11,458 nt of DNA from JBDSTZ01 sp039927975 (GTDB taxonomy: Bacteria; Pseudomonadota; Gammaproteobacteria; Burkholderiales; Burkholderiaceae_D): the NCBI GenBank assembly GCA_039927975.1, contig JBDSTZ010000244.1:1-11458 (forward strand). The letters are read 5' to 3'. The translations under genes and the position numbers were made by a program. Of this stretch, positions 6,214 through 11,458 are shown in pieces; the first letter of the stretch is position 1, and each line of letters starts with the position of its first letter. Under the pieces are notes generated by a model. It saw only the letters and a program-made list of their open reading frames with translations, was not told the origin of the DNA and made no database searches.

Positions 6214-6251
6214 TCGCCGAAACTTATTCGCCGAAACTTATTCGCCGAAGC
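6210..6251. repeat. Three tandem 14-bp repeats at the convergence point
   Basis: The unit TTATTCGCCGAAAC occurs three times head to tail (6210-6223, 6224-6237, 6238-6251); the first copy has G for T at the fourth base and the last has G for A at the thirteenth. The flavoprotein stop (TAG 6211-6213) lies in the first copy and the GIN stop (TAA on the minus strand, 6238-6240) in the third. Because 14 is not a multiple of 3, the repeated minus-strand TAA triplets fall in all three frames. Confidence 0.9.
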
Positions 6252-7047
6252 TCACGCCGCCCGAGCCGCGCGTCTCGACCTTGCGCTCCTGCGGCTTGCC
6301 CAGCACGGTGGCGTTGCCGCTGCCGTGCACCTCGGCGTCCAGCTTGCGGCTGGCGCTGACCGTGGCGCTGCCCGAACCATTGAGTTCGAGCGTGGCCGAT
6401 TCGACCCTCAGATGTTCGGCGTCGAGATTGCCCGAGCCGTTGAGCTGCGCCTTGAGTTCATGCGCCGTGCCAGCCGCCGTCAGCGAGCCCGATCCATGCA
6501 GTTCGGCCTCGACCTTGTCGCTGTTGCCGCCGTTGAGGTCGAGGCTGCCGCTGCCATTCTGCGTCGCCGCCAGCGCCCGATAGCGGCCGTTGAACACCAT
6601 GCTGCCCGAGCCGCTGAGAACAATGCTCATCTTCTCGCCGCTAAAGCCATTGACGTCGCTGTTGGCGCTGCCGCGCACCTCCAGGCTGGCCAGCGAGGGC
6701 AGCACCAGCACCGCCTGCAAGGGCCGCCGGTGCAGCAGCAGCATGCCGCGCGTGCCGATGTGGATGGTGTCGCCGTCGAGCGTGGTCACCACCTGGGCCA
6801 GCAGGCGCTGTTCGCCGCGCACGCTCAGGCTGGCCACCGCGCCCTGGCGCACCGTCAGGTCGATCGGGCCGTCAAGGTCGACCGCGTTGACGTTGTTGGT
6901 CACCGCGCGCGCCTGGTTCTCGACCACGCGGCCCTCGGCGCCGGCGGAGCCGCTCTCGCCCTGGGCCCGCAGCATGCTGTACGACAGGCCGATCAGCACA
7001 AAGGCCAGGATCAGCAGGCTCAGTCCGACTTTCATTAATCCGCGCAT
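6238..7047 (-). CDS. GIN/DUF2807-type beta-solenoid envelope protein
   Basis: This 269-aa protein has an N-terminal membrane segment (about 5-27) acting as signal peptide or anchor; there is no lipobox cysteine. After a linker, residues from about 55 onward match the putative auto-transporter adhesin head GIN domain (DUF2807/DUF4097 group). GSG triplets recur at 146, 165, 185, 204, 224, 242 and 261, with a GSA at 126, a period of 18-20 residues that fits one turn of a right-handed beta-helix. It probably sits on the outer face of the inner membrane or in the periplasm. The start has GGAG 5 nt upstream. It follows the DUF1700-type gene by 16 nt. The molecular function of such proteins is unknown. 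Confidence 0.87.
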   Translation of the reverse strand: MRGLMKVGLSLLILAFVLIGLSYSMLRAQGESGSAGAEGRVVENQARAVTNNVNAVDLDGPIDLTVRQGAVASLSVRGEQRLLAQVVTTLDGDTIHIGTRGMLLLHRRPLQAVLVLPSLASLEVRGSANSDVNGFSGEKMSIVLSGSGSMVFNGRYRALAATQNGSGSLDLNGGNSDKVEAELHGSGSLTAAGTAHELKAQLNGSGNLDAEHLRVESATLELNGSGSATVSASRKLDAEVHGSGNATVLGKPQERKVETRGSGGVSFGE

Positions 7048-7063
7048 GGCAGCTCCATCGGTG

Positions 7064-7864
7064 TCAGTGGCCCCTGAGCAGGGCCAGGTTCATGTGGAGG
7101 TAGCGCTTGATACCGATGATCGTGTAGCGCGTCACGACCAGGCTCAGTAGAAACAGCACGATCGCGCCGACCACCATCGTCAGACCGAAGATGATGCCCG
7201 TCACGCGCGATCCGGCGTCCATGTCGGTGCTGATGCGAATGCCGTGGCCGGCCACCGATTCGGCCCGCTGCACCACGCGCGAATCGGCCAGGCCGCCGGC
7301 CTGGTCCGCGTCCTCGTCGGCCGGCGCGGCGGCCTTGTCGCGCGGTCGGTCCTGCGAAATGTGAATGCCGTTTTCACCGATCACGATGGTGGTCTGGGCG
7401 GACTGGTCGAACGCGCCGCCGGCCTCGTCAATGATCAGCTGGCGCAGCGGTCCGTCGAGCACCAGCTCATTGGTGCCGGCCATCGAACCGGCGGTAATGG
7501 CGATGCCGGCCACGTAGAACGCCAGTGCGCAGGCGACCATGGTCGCCAGCAGGGCCGCGTAGACCAGCGCCGGCACCACCATGAACAGGTTGAAGATCGC
7601 CAGTCCGAGCGCCGACACCAGCATGCGCACCAGGTTGGCCGGGTTCTTCTGCTCGGCAAACGCTTGCAGATGGGTGTTGGCGCGCAGCGTCATGGCGATT
7701 TTTTTCGGCTCGCCCAGTTCGGCCGCGACGTCGGTCTCGGCGCGCCCGCTGGCGGCGGCGTCGACGAAGCGCTGCTCGTAATAAGCCAGCGTCTTGGCCT
7801 GCAGCTCGGGCGGCAGTCCCGCCATCGCCCGCTTGAGCGCGTCGAGAAATTCCAGTTTGCCCAT
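7064..7864 (-). CDS. DUF1700-type membrane protein
   Basis: The 266-aa protein begins with an amphipathic cytoplasmic region (FLDALKRAMAGLPPELQAKTLAYYEQRFVDAAASG, AAELGEPKKIA) typical of the DUF1700/HAAS domain. Two close membrane helices follow at about 84-128, then a soluble loop, and a last helix at about 222-245. In the loop, GENGIHIS (163-170) and GHGIRIS (207-212) look like a short internal repeat. An upstream in-frame start at 7918 is rejected: the ATG at 7864 has GGAG 8 nt upstream and gives the family's usual beginning. DUF1700 proteins usually sit between a PadR regulator and a DUF4097/GIN protein; here the GIN protein follows but no PadR gene is present. The role is probably envelope-related but unproven. 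Confidence 0.85.
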   Translation of the reverse strand: MGKLEFLDALKRAMAGLPPELQAKTLAYYEQRFVDAAASGRAETDVAAELGEPKKIAMTLRANTHLQAFAEQKNPANLVRMLVSALGLAIFNLFMVVPALVYAALLATMVACALAFYVAGIAITAGSMAGTNELVLDGPLRQLIIDEAGGAFDQSAQTTIVIGENGIHISQDRPRDKAAAPADEDADQAGGLADSRVVQRAESVAGHGIRISTDMDAGSRVTGIIFGLTMVVGAIVLFLLSLVVTRYTIIGIKRYLHMNLALLRGH

Positions 7865-7886
7865 CAATGATGCTCCGTGCGGCGCG

Positions 7887-8003
7887 TCAGAAGTGGCCGA
7901 GCGCGGCCGGCAGCGCAAGCAGCTCCAGCTTGACGATGATGAAGGTGCTCGCCGCCACCAGTGCCAGCAGGCTCGCGCTGCGTAATCCCAGGGTGATGCT
8001 CAT
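7887..8003 (-). CDS. 38-aa single-helix membrane peptide (proposed)
   Basis: An ATG at 8003 opens a 38-codon frame ending in TGA, 22 nt before the DUF1700-type gene and on the same strand. The peptide (MSITLGLRSASLLALVAAS, then TFIIVKLELLALPAALGHF) has a basic start and one long hydrophobic stretch of about residues 10-35, as in small membrane peptides. Support comes from its position at the head of a tight same-strand cluster and from hydrophobicity; the ribosome binding site is only a weak GGAT. I recognise no family. It could be a leader peptide controlling the two downstream genes, a small partner of DUF1700, or a chance frame. Confidence 0.5.
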   Translation of the reverse strand: MSITLGLRSASLLALVAASTFIIVKLELLALPAALGHF

Positions 8004-8112
8004 GATGCTGATCCGTATTCATGCGGGTTGGTCGATGCTGGGACTTTACGCACAAGGTTCGGGATGCACCACCGGGATGCGACAGGCTGCGCATTTGGCG
8101 GGGCAGGCGGCG
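8004..8112. other. Gap between hpnE and the envelope cluster
   Basis: These 109 bp separate the end of hpnE from the 38-codon frame, all on the minus strand. I find no convincing terminator hairpin and no consensus promoter, though the envelope cluster needs either its own promoter here or read-through from the hpn genes. On the minus strand a GTAAAG and a GAATAC are the only remotely -10-like hexamers. Confidence 0.4.
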
Positions 8113-9486
8113 TTATTGGGCGACGGCTGCGCCAAGCAGCAGTCCGGCCGCCTGCGCGCCGCTGCGCACGGCCGACTCGAGTGTTGCCGGATAGTCACTG
8201 GCGGTGTAGTCGCCGGCCAGTAGCAGGCCGGGCAGGGGCAGGGTATTGGCCGGGCGCGCCAGGCCGGGCGTGCAGGCGAAGGTGGCGCGCTTTTCGGTGA
8301 TCACCTGGCTCCACTCGGGCGTGGCCAGCTCGGGCCGGCCGAAGGTTTCGGCCAGCTGCCAGGCGACGGCCGCCGCCAGGCCGGCCTGCGGCAAGGCCGC
8401 CGCCTCCTGCGCCGCGCTGACGACGACCGCCAGCAAGCCATCCTGGGCGCTGTCGAGCTGACCGCGGTCGAACACGAACTGGCCCCAGCGGCCCAGCGCC
8501 GGGTCGTCGACCAGCGCGCAGAACGGCAGCGCGAGCCGGGTCGCGGCCGGGTATTGCAGGTAACAGGTGGTGATCGGTTCGTAGCTAAAGGCGTCCAGCT
8601 GGGCCGTCACGCCGTCCAGTCCCAGTCCTTGCAGCAGGGCGCTGGCGGCCGGCGGCGGCGTCGCCACCACCACCGCGTCGAAGTAGGCGTGCCAGTCGCC
8701 GCCCACCGCAAGGCCGGTGGCGTTGACTTGCCAGCGGCCGTTGACCGGCGCGATGGCGCTCACCTTGGCGCCGCTGCGCACCGCGCCGCCATGGCGCGTG
8801 ACGAAATCGGCGGCAGCCTGCGGGAACAGCGCGCCCAGGTCGAGGCGCGGCAGCAGCATGTCGGAAGCGGCGCGCCTGGCGCCCAGGCTGTCGCGCAGCA
8901 CCGCCAGGAACACGCGCGCCGAGGCCCGTTCGGTCGGCGTGTTGAGCGCGGCCAGGCACAGCGGGCGCCACATCAGCTGGATCAGGCGCGGCGTCTGGTC
9001 GAAGCGCACCAGCAGCTCGTCGACGCTGCAATCGGTGTGCAGCTGCCAGCCCATCCAGCGCGCGGTGGTCGAGAAGCGCGCCAACGCCATCTTGTCGGCG
9101 CCGGCCAGGCCTTTGGCGCGCAGCAGCGCCGCCGCCAGGTGCCAGGGCGCAGGCAGGCGCGGGGCGATAAAGTCCATACCGGTCTCGCCCGGATAGCGCA
9201 TTTGCAGCGGCAGCGCCAGCAGCGCGTCGCGCGGCGCAATGCCGACCTTGCGCAGCAGGCGCAGCGTCTCGCGGTAGGCGCCGAGCATGATGTGCTGGCC
9301 ATTGTCGAGCGTGCGGCCGTGCAGTTCGACCGCGCGCGCCCGTCCGCCCAGGCTGCGCGATGCTTCGAACAGCGTCACCTTGGCGCCGGCGGCGGCCAGT
9401 TCCACCGCCGCCGCGCAGCCGGCCCAGCCGGCGCCGATCACCGCGACCGATTGCTGCGCGGCAGGTTCGCTCTTAGCCGCGCACAT
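8113..9486 (-). CDS. hpnE: Hydroxysqualene dehydroxylase HpnE
   Basis: This 457-aa FAD-dependent amine-oxidase-fold enzyme reduces hydroxysqualene to squalene, the third step of the bacterial HpnCDE route from farnesyl diphosphate. It begins with the dinucleotide-binding motif VAVIGAGWAGCAAA (14-27), the acidic FAD ribose contact E41, SLGGRAR (45-51) and the family-typical DNGQHIMLGAY (61-71). The C-terminal flavin-contacting segment AGDYTASDYPATLESAVRSG starts at 424. The length fits the HpnE family. It overlaps the end of hpnD by 14 nt, showing tight operon structure. Carotenoid desaturases share this fold, but the motifs and neighbours favour HpnE. Confidence 0.95.
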   Translation of the reverse strand: MCAAKSEPAAQQSVAVIGAGWAGCAAAVELAAAGAKVTLFEASRSLGGRARAVELHGRTLDNGQHIMLGAYRETLRLLRKVGIAPRDALLALPLQMRYPGETGMDFIAPRLPAPWHLAAALLRAKGLAGADKMALARFSTTARWMGWQLHTDCSVDELLVRFDQTPRLIQLMWRPLCLAALNTPTERASARVFLAVLRDSLGARRAASDMLLPRLDLGALFPQAAADFVTRHGGAVRSGAKVSAIAPVNGRWQVNATGLAVGGDWHAYFDAVVVATPPPAASALLQGLGLDGVTAQLDAFSYEPITTCYLQYPAATRLALPFCALVDDPALGRWGQFVFDRGQLDSAQDGLLAVVVSAAQEAAALPQAGLAAAVAWQLAETFGRPELATPEWSQVITEKRATFACTPGLARPANTLPLPGLLLAGDYTASDYPATLESAVRSGAQAAGLLLGAAVAQ

Positions 9487-10306
9487 AGGTTTTCCACGCC
9501 AGCCACAGCTTCCTGAGCGGCGTGAGCGAGATGCGCTGGTTCAGCACATGAAAGCGGTCGCGTTCGATTTCGTCGAGCACCGCGCGGTAAATGGCGGCCA
9601 TCATCAAGCCGGGGCGCTGGGCGCGCCGGTCTTCCTTCGGCAGCAGCGCGAAGGCTTCGTCGTAGACCTTCTGCGCGCGCTCGACCTGGAAGCGCATCAG
9701 CGCTTCGAACTTGTCGCTGTGGCGCGCGTTGAGCAGGTCGGCCGCGGTCACGCCGAACTGCTGCAGCTCGTTGACCGGCAGGTAGATGCGGCCCTTGCGC
9801 GCATCCTCGCCGACGTCGCGGATGATGTTCGTCAGCTGGAAGGCCAGGCCGAGCTTCTCGGCGTATTGCAGCGTTTGCGAATTGGTCACGCCGAAAATGC
9901 TGGCCGACAGGATGCCGACCACGCTCGCCACGTGCCAGCAATAGCGCTGCAGGGCGGGGAAGTCGAGATAGCGGGTCTGGTCGAGATCCATTTCCATGCC
10001 GTTGATGATCGCCTGCAGATGCTGCTCTTCGAGCTGGTAGACCGCCAGGTGCGGCTGCAGCGCCTTCATCACCGGATGGGTGCCGCCGCCCGTGTACATG
10101 GCTGACACCTCGGTGCGCCACCAGGCCAGCTTGATGCGGGCGATCGATTCGTCGGTGCACTCGTCGACCGTGTCGTCGACCTCGCGGCAGAACGCGTACA
10201 GCGCGGTGATCGCGCGGCGCCGCTCGGGCGGCAGGAACAGGAAGCTGTAATAGAAACTGGAGCCGCTCTGGACGGTCTTTTGTTGGCAGTATTCGTCGGG
10301 GGACAT
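9473..10306 (-). CDS. hpnD: Presqualene diphosphate synthase HpnD
   Basis: The 277-aa squalene/phytoene synthase-family enzyme condenses two farnesyl diphosphates to presqualene diphosphate. The two aspartate-rich magnesium-binding motifs are present: DDTVDE (44-49) and RDVGEDARKGRIYLP (163-177). MDLDQTRYLDFPALQRYC (106-123) is also characteristic of the HpnD group, as is the start (YCQQKTVQSGSSFYYSFLFLP). It could be mistaken for phytoene synthase CrtB, but the neighbouring hpnC and hpnE argue against that. The start lacks a strong ribosome binding site. It lies 94 nt downstream of hpnC and overlaps hpnE by 14 nt. Confidence 0.95.
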   Translation of the reverse strand: MSPDEYCQQKTVQSGSSFYYSFLFLPPERRRAITALYAFCREVDDTVDECTDESIARIKLAWWRTEVSAMYTGGGTHPVMKALQPHLAVYQLEEQHLQAIINGMEMDLDQTRYLDFPALQRYCWHVASVVGILSASIFGVTNSQTLQYAEKLGLAFQLTNIIRDVGEDARKGRIYLPVNELQQFGVTAADLLNARHSDKFEALMRFQVERAQKVYDEAFALLPKEDRRAQRPGLMMAAIYRAVLDEIERDRFHVLNQRISLTPLRKLWLAWKTYVRG

Positions 10307-10400
10307 GGTCAGAAGTGCAAGATTGGGCGAATCGAAGCCGCTATTCTATAGGCAACGCCGGTGGCCGATGGCTTATTTCCACGTGCGTCTCCGCTTGTCT
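10307..10400. other. Spacer between hpnC and hpnD
   Basis: This 94-bp gap is longer than usual within an hpnCDE operon. On the minus strand it contains a TAGAAT hexamer (complement of 10344-10349) that could be a -10 of an internal promoter for hpnD-hpnE, but no matching -35 is visible. A CACGTG palindrome lies near 10380. No terminator-like hairpin with a T run was seen, so read-through from hpnC is expected. Confidence 0.35.
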
Positions 10401-11210
10401 CTACATCCACAGCGCGCGCCAGCCGATGGCGCACCAGTCGGGCATGCGCAGCCTGGGGCGGCGGGCGAACACGTCGTAGTCGACCCGCTCGATGGCCTCG
10501 AGGATGCGCAGGCCGCCCTGGACCACCAGCCGCAGCTCCCAGCCGATCCGGCCCGGCAGGCGTTTCGCCAGCGGCGCGCCCGACATCATCAAGGCCCGCG
10601 CGCGCCGCACTTCAAAACTCATCAAGGCGCGAAACGCCGCGTCGGCCAGCTGCCTGTCGAGCTGCTCTGGCGCCACCGCGAAGCGCGCCAGGTCGTCCAG
10701 CGGAATGTAGATGCGGTCTTTCTCGCGGTCGATCCGCACGTCCTGCAAAAAATTGATCAGCTGGAGCGACGAGCAGATCGCGTTCGACTGCTCGACGTTG
10801 TGCGCCTCGGCCGCGCGATACAGCGACAGCATCAACAGGCCGACCGGATTGGCCGAACGGCTGCAATAGTCGAGCAGGGCGGGGAAGTCGGCATAGCGGG
10901 TCGTCACCACGTCCTGCTTGAAAGCCGACAGCAGGTCGTAAAACGGTTGCAAGGGCAGCTTGTACTTGGCGATGGTCGCGGCCAGGCGGGCGAACATCGG
11001 ATCGGTCGCCGGCTCGCCGCGGCTAATGCCGGCCAGCGCGTTTTCGTAGGCATGCAGGGCGGCCAGCCGTTCGGCCGGCGCCGCGTCGCCCTCGTCGGCG
11101 ATGTCGTCGGCGCTGCGCGCGAAGGCGTAAATGGCTTCCACCGCCGGCACCAGCCGCTTGGGCAACAGCACCGAGGCGACGGGGAAGTTTTCATAGTGAT
11201 CGACTGGCAT
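10401..11210 (-). CDS. hpnC: Hydroxysqualene synthase HpnC
   Basis: This 269-aa squalene/phytoene synthase-family enzyme converts presqualene diphosphate to hydroxysqualene, acting between HpnD and HpnE. It shows the HpnC-typical beginning (HYENFPVAS), the first aspartate motif DDIADE (35-40), RYADFPALLDYCSRSANPVG (105-124) and the second motif QDVRIDREKDRIYIP (156-170). The last replaces the RDVGED of HpnD and helps tell the two paralogues apart. Length and order (C, D, E on the minus strand) match the known operon. The ATG at 11210 gives the usual N-terminus, although no strong ribosome binding site precedes it. A -10-like TACTAT (complement of 11243-11248) lies about 30 nt upstream without a good -35. 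Confidence 0.95.
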   Translation of the reverse strand: MPVDHYENFPVASVLLPKRLVPAVEAIYAFARSADDIADEGDAAPAERLAALHAYENALAGISRGEPATDPMFARLAATIAKYKLPLQPFYDLLSAFKQDVVTTRYADFPALLDYCSRSANPVGLLMLSLYRAAEAHNVEQSNAICSSLQLINFLQDVRIDREKDRIYIPLDDLARFAVAPEQLDRQLADAAFRALMSFEVRRARALMMSGAPLAKRLPGRIGWELRLVVQGGLRILEAIERVDYDVFARRPRLRMPDWCAIGWRALWM

Positions 11211-11458
11211 GCTTTATTGTTATGGCAAAACGAGGGTTCCGCATAGTAAAGGAAAAATCGCACGGCGGGCATGCGCGGCAGGTGATTCGGCGGCATAGGC
11301 AAAGCCCCGCTGCCGGCCCCGTATCAAAAAACGCCCTGAGCTGTCAGAAAATCCAGTAAAATACCGGGTTGAAGTTGTAGCCCCTACCCAAATTAATGCA
11401 GCATTGAGCGCAGCAAGACAGTGCAGGGCGGCCGGTCTGAATGTCGGGCGCCCTTTGC
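11211..11458. other. Region upstream of hpnC, no gene recognised
   Basis: The last 248 bp are less GC-rich than the rest and hold no convincing gene. I looked for the hallmark sequences of SRP RNA, tmRNA, 6S RNA and RNase P RNA and saw none, though a truncated RNA gene cannot be excluded. The plus strand has two possible promoters: TAAAAT at 11357-11362, and TTGAAG (11369-11374) with ATTAAT (11392-11397) at 17-bp spacing. Either would serve a gene beyond the right edge. A LexA-like site overlaps the first. Confidence 0.45.
11341..11356. promoter_or_regulatory. LexA-like site (weak)
   Basis: CTGT at 11341-11344 and CCAG at 11353-11356, with 8 bp between, satisfy CTG-N10-CAG and match 7 of 8 core bases of the proteobacterial SOS box (CTGT-N8-ACAG). 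It is directly followed by a -10-like TAAAAT, where a LexA box would act. A site this short can occur by chance, and the gene it might control is outside the window. Confidence 0.25.

Noticed and set aside
7865..7918. DUF1700 start at 7918.
   Set aside because: The added Arg/Ser-rich residues do not look like the family, overlap the 38-codon frame's end, and the ATG at 7864 has a good GGAG ribosome binding site.
8554..9516. Long plus-strand open frame of 320 codons opposite hpnE.
   Set aside because: The translation is low-complexity Arg/Gln/Ala/His, as expected for the antisense of GC-rich coding DNA, while the minus strand encodes a clear HpnE.
9473..11210. hpnD and hpnC as phytoene synthase (crtB) genes of a carotenoid cluster.
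   Set aside because: Same enzyme family, but two adjacent paralogues plus an HpnE-type flavoprotein form the squalene operon, and there is no desaturase, cyclase or crtE gene.
10305..11246. Plus-strand open frame of 313 codons opposite hpnC.
   Set aside because: Same antisense-shadow composition; hpnC on the other strand has all its catalytic motifs.
11211..11458. Structured RNA gene (SRP, tmRNA, 6S, RNase P) at the right end.
   Set aside because: None of the hallmark conserved sequences of these RNAs was found on either strand; nothing positive supports an RNA.
1..11458. CRISPR array, insertion sequence, phage or toxin-antitoxin system.
   Set aside because: No spaced direct repeats, transposase, integrase or known toxin was seen; the XRE-membrane protein pair lacks toxin-like features and is better read as a self-regulated operon.

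Overview
The window looks like ordinary chromosomal DNA from a GC-rich betaproteobacterium. Gene order and protein style (thrC followed directly by moeA and moaD, an hpnCDE squalene operon, a PP_4765-type flavoprotein) suggest Burkholderiales, probably Oxalobacteraceae (Massilia, Duganella or Janthinobacterium-like). That placement is inferred from familiarity with these families, not from a search. I see no transposase, integrase, tRNA, rRNA, CRISPR array or phage gene, and no broken gene. Twelve conventional protein genes are well supported, and one 38-codon gene is proposed.

Left block (1-3354): a plus-strand run of thrC (threonine synthase), moeA (molybdopterin molybdenumtransferase) and moaD (molybdopterin synthase small subunit), spaced by 3 and 8 nt and so probably one transcript. 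The usual partner moaE does not follow. Instead a minus-strand gene for a 62-aa, two-helix membrane protein converges on moaD, with a perfect 8-bp hairpin between the two 3' ends.

Middle regulatory block (3436-4934): a minus-strand gene fuses an ArsR-type DNA-binding domain to an SRPBCC/AHSA1 ligand-binding domain. Its promoter carries a 6+4+6 inverted repeat exactly between -35 and -10 and appears to give a leaderless mRNA. Upstream lies a two-gene operon: a four-helix membrane protein, then a 65-aa XRE regulator coupled by an ATGA overlap. It has a near-consensus promoter whose start point is covered by a perfect 7+4+7 inverted repeat. A second copy of the half-site lies 40 bp away, toward the divergent flavoprotein gene. 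These control regions are the most informative unannotated features here.

Right block (4966-11210): a plus-strand BaiN/HI0933-type flavoprotein of the PP_4765 group converges on a minus-strand envelope cluster (38-aa membrane peptide, DUF1700-type membrane protein, GIN/DUF2807 beta-solenoid protein). The convergence point is a triplicated 14-bp repeat holding both stop codons. Then comes hpnC-hpnD-hpnE (minus strand), which together make squalene from farnesyl diphosphate for hopanoids or related lipids; no cyclase gene is in view. The last 248 bp hold no recognised gene but contain a LexA-like site and possible rightward promoters.

I found no clear new multi-gene defence or biosynthetic system. 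The best leads are two small self-regulated modules (ArsR-SRPBCC and XRE-membrane protein) and the 38-aa peptide/DUF1700/GIN cluster.
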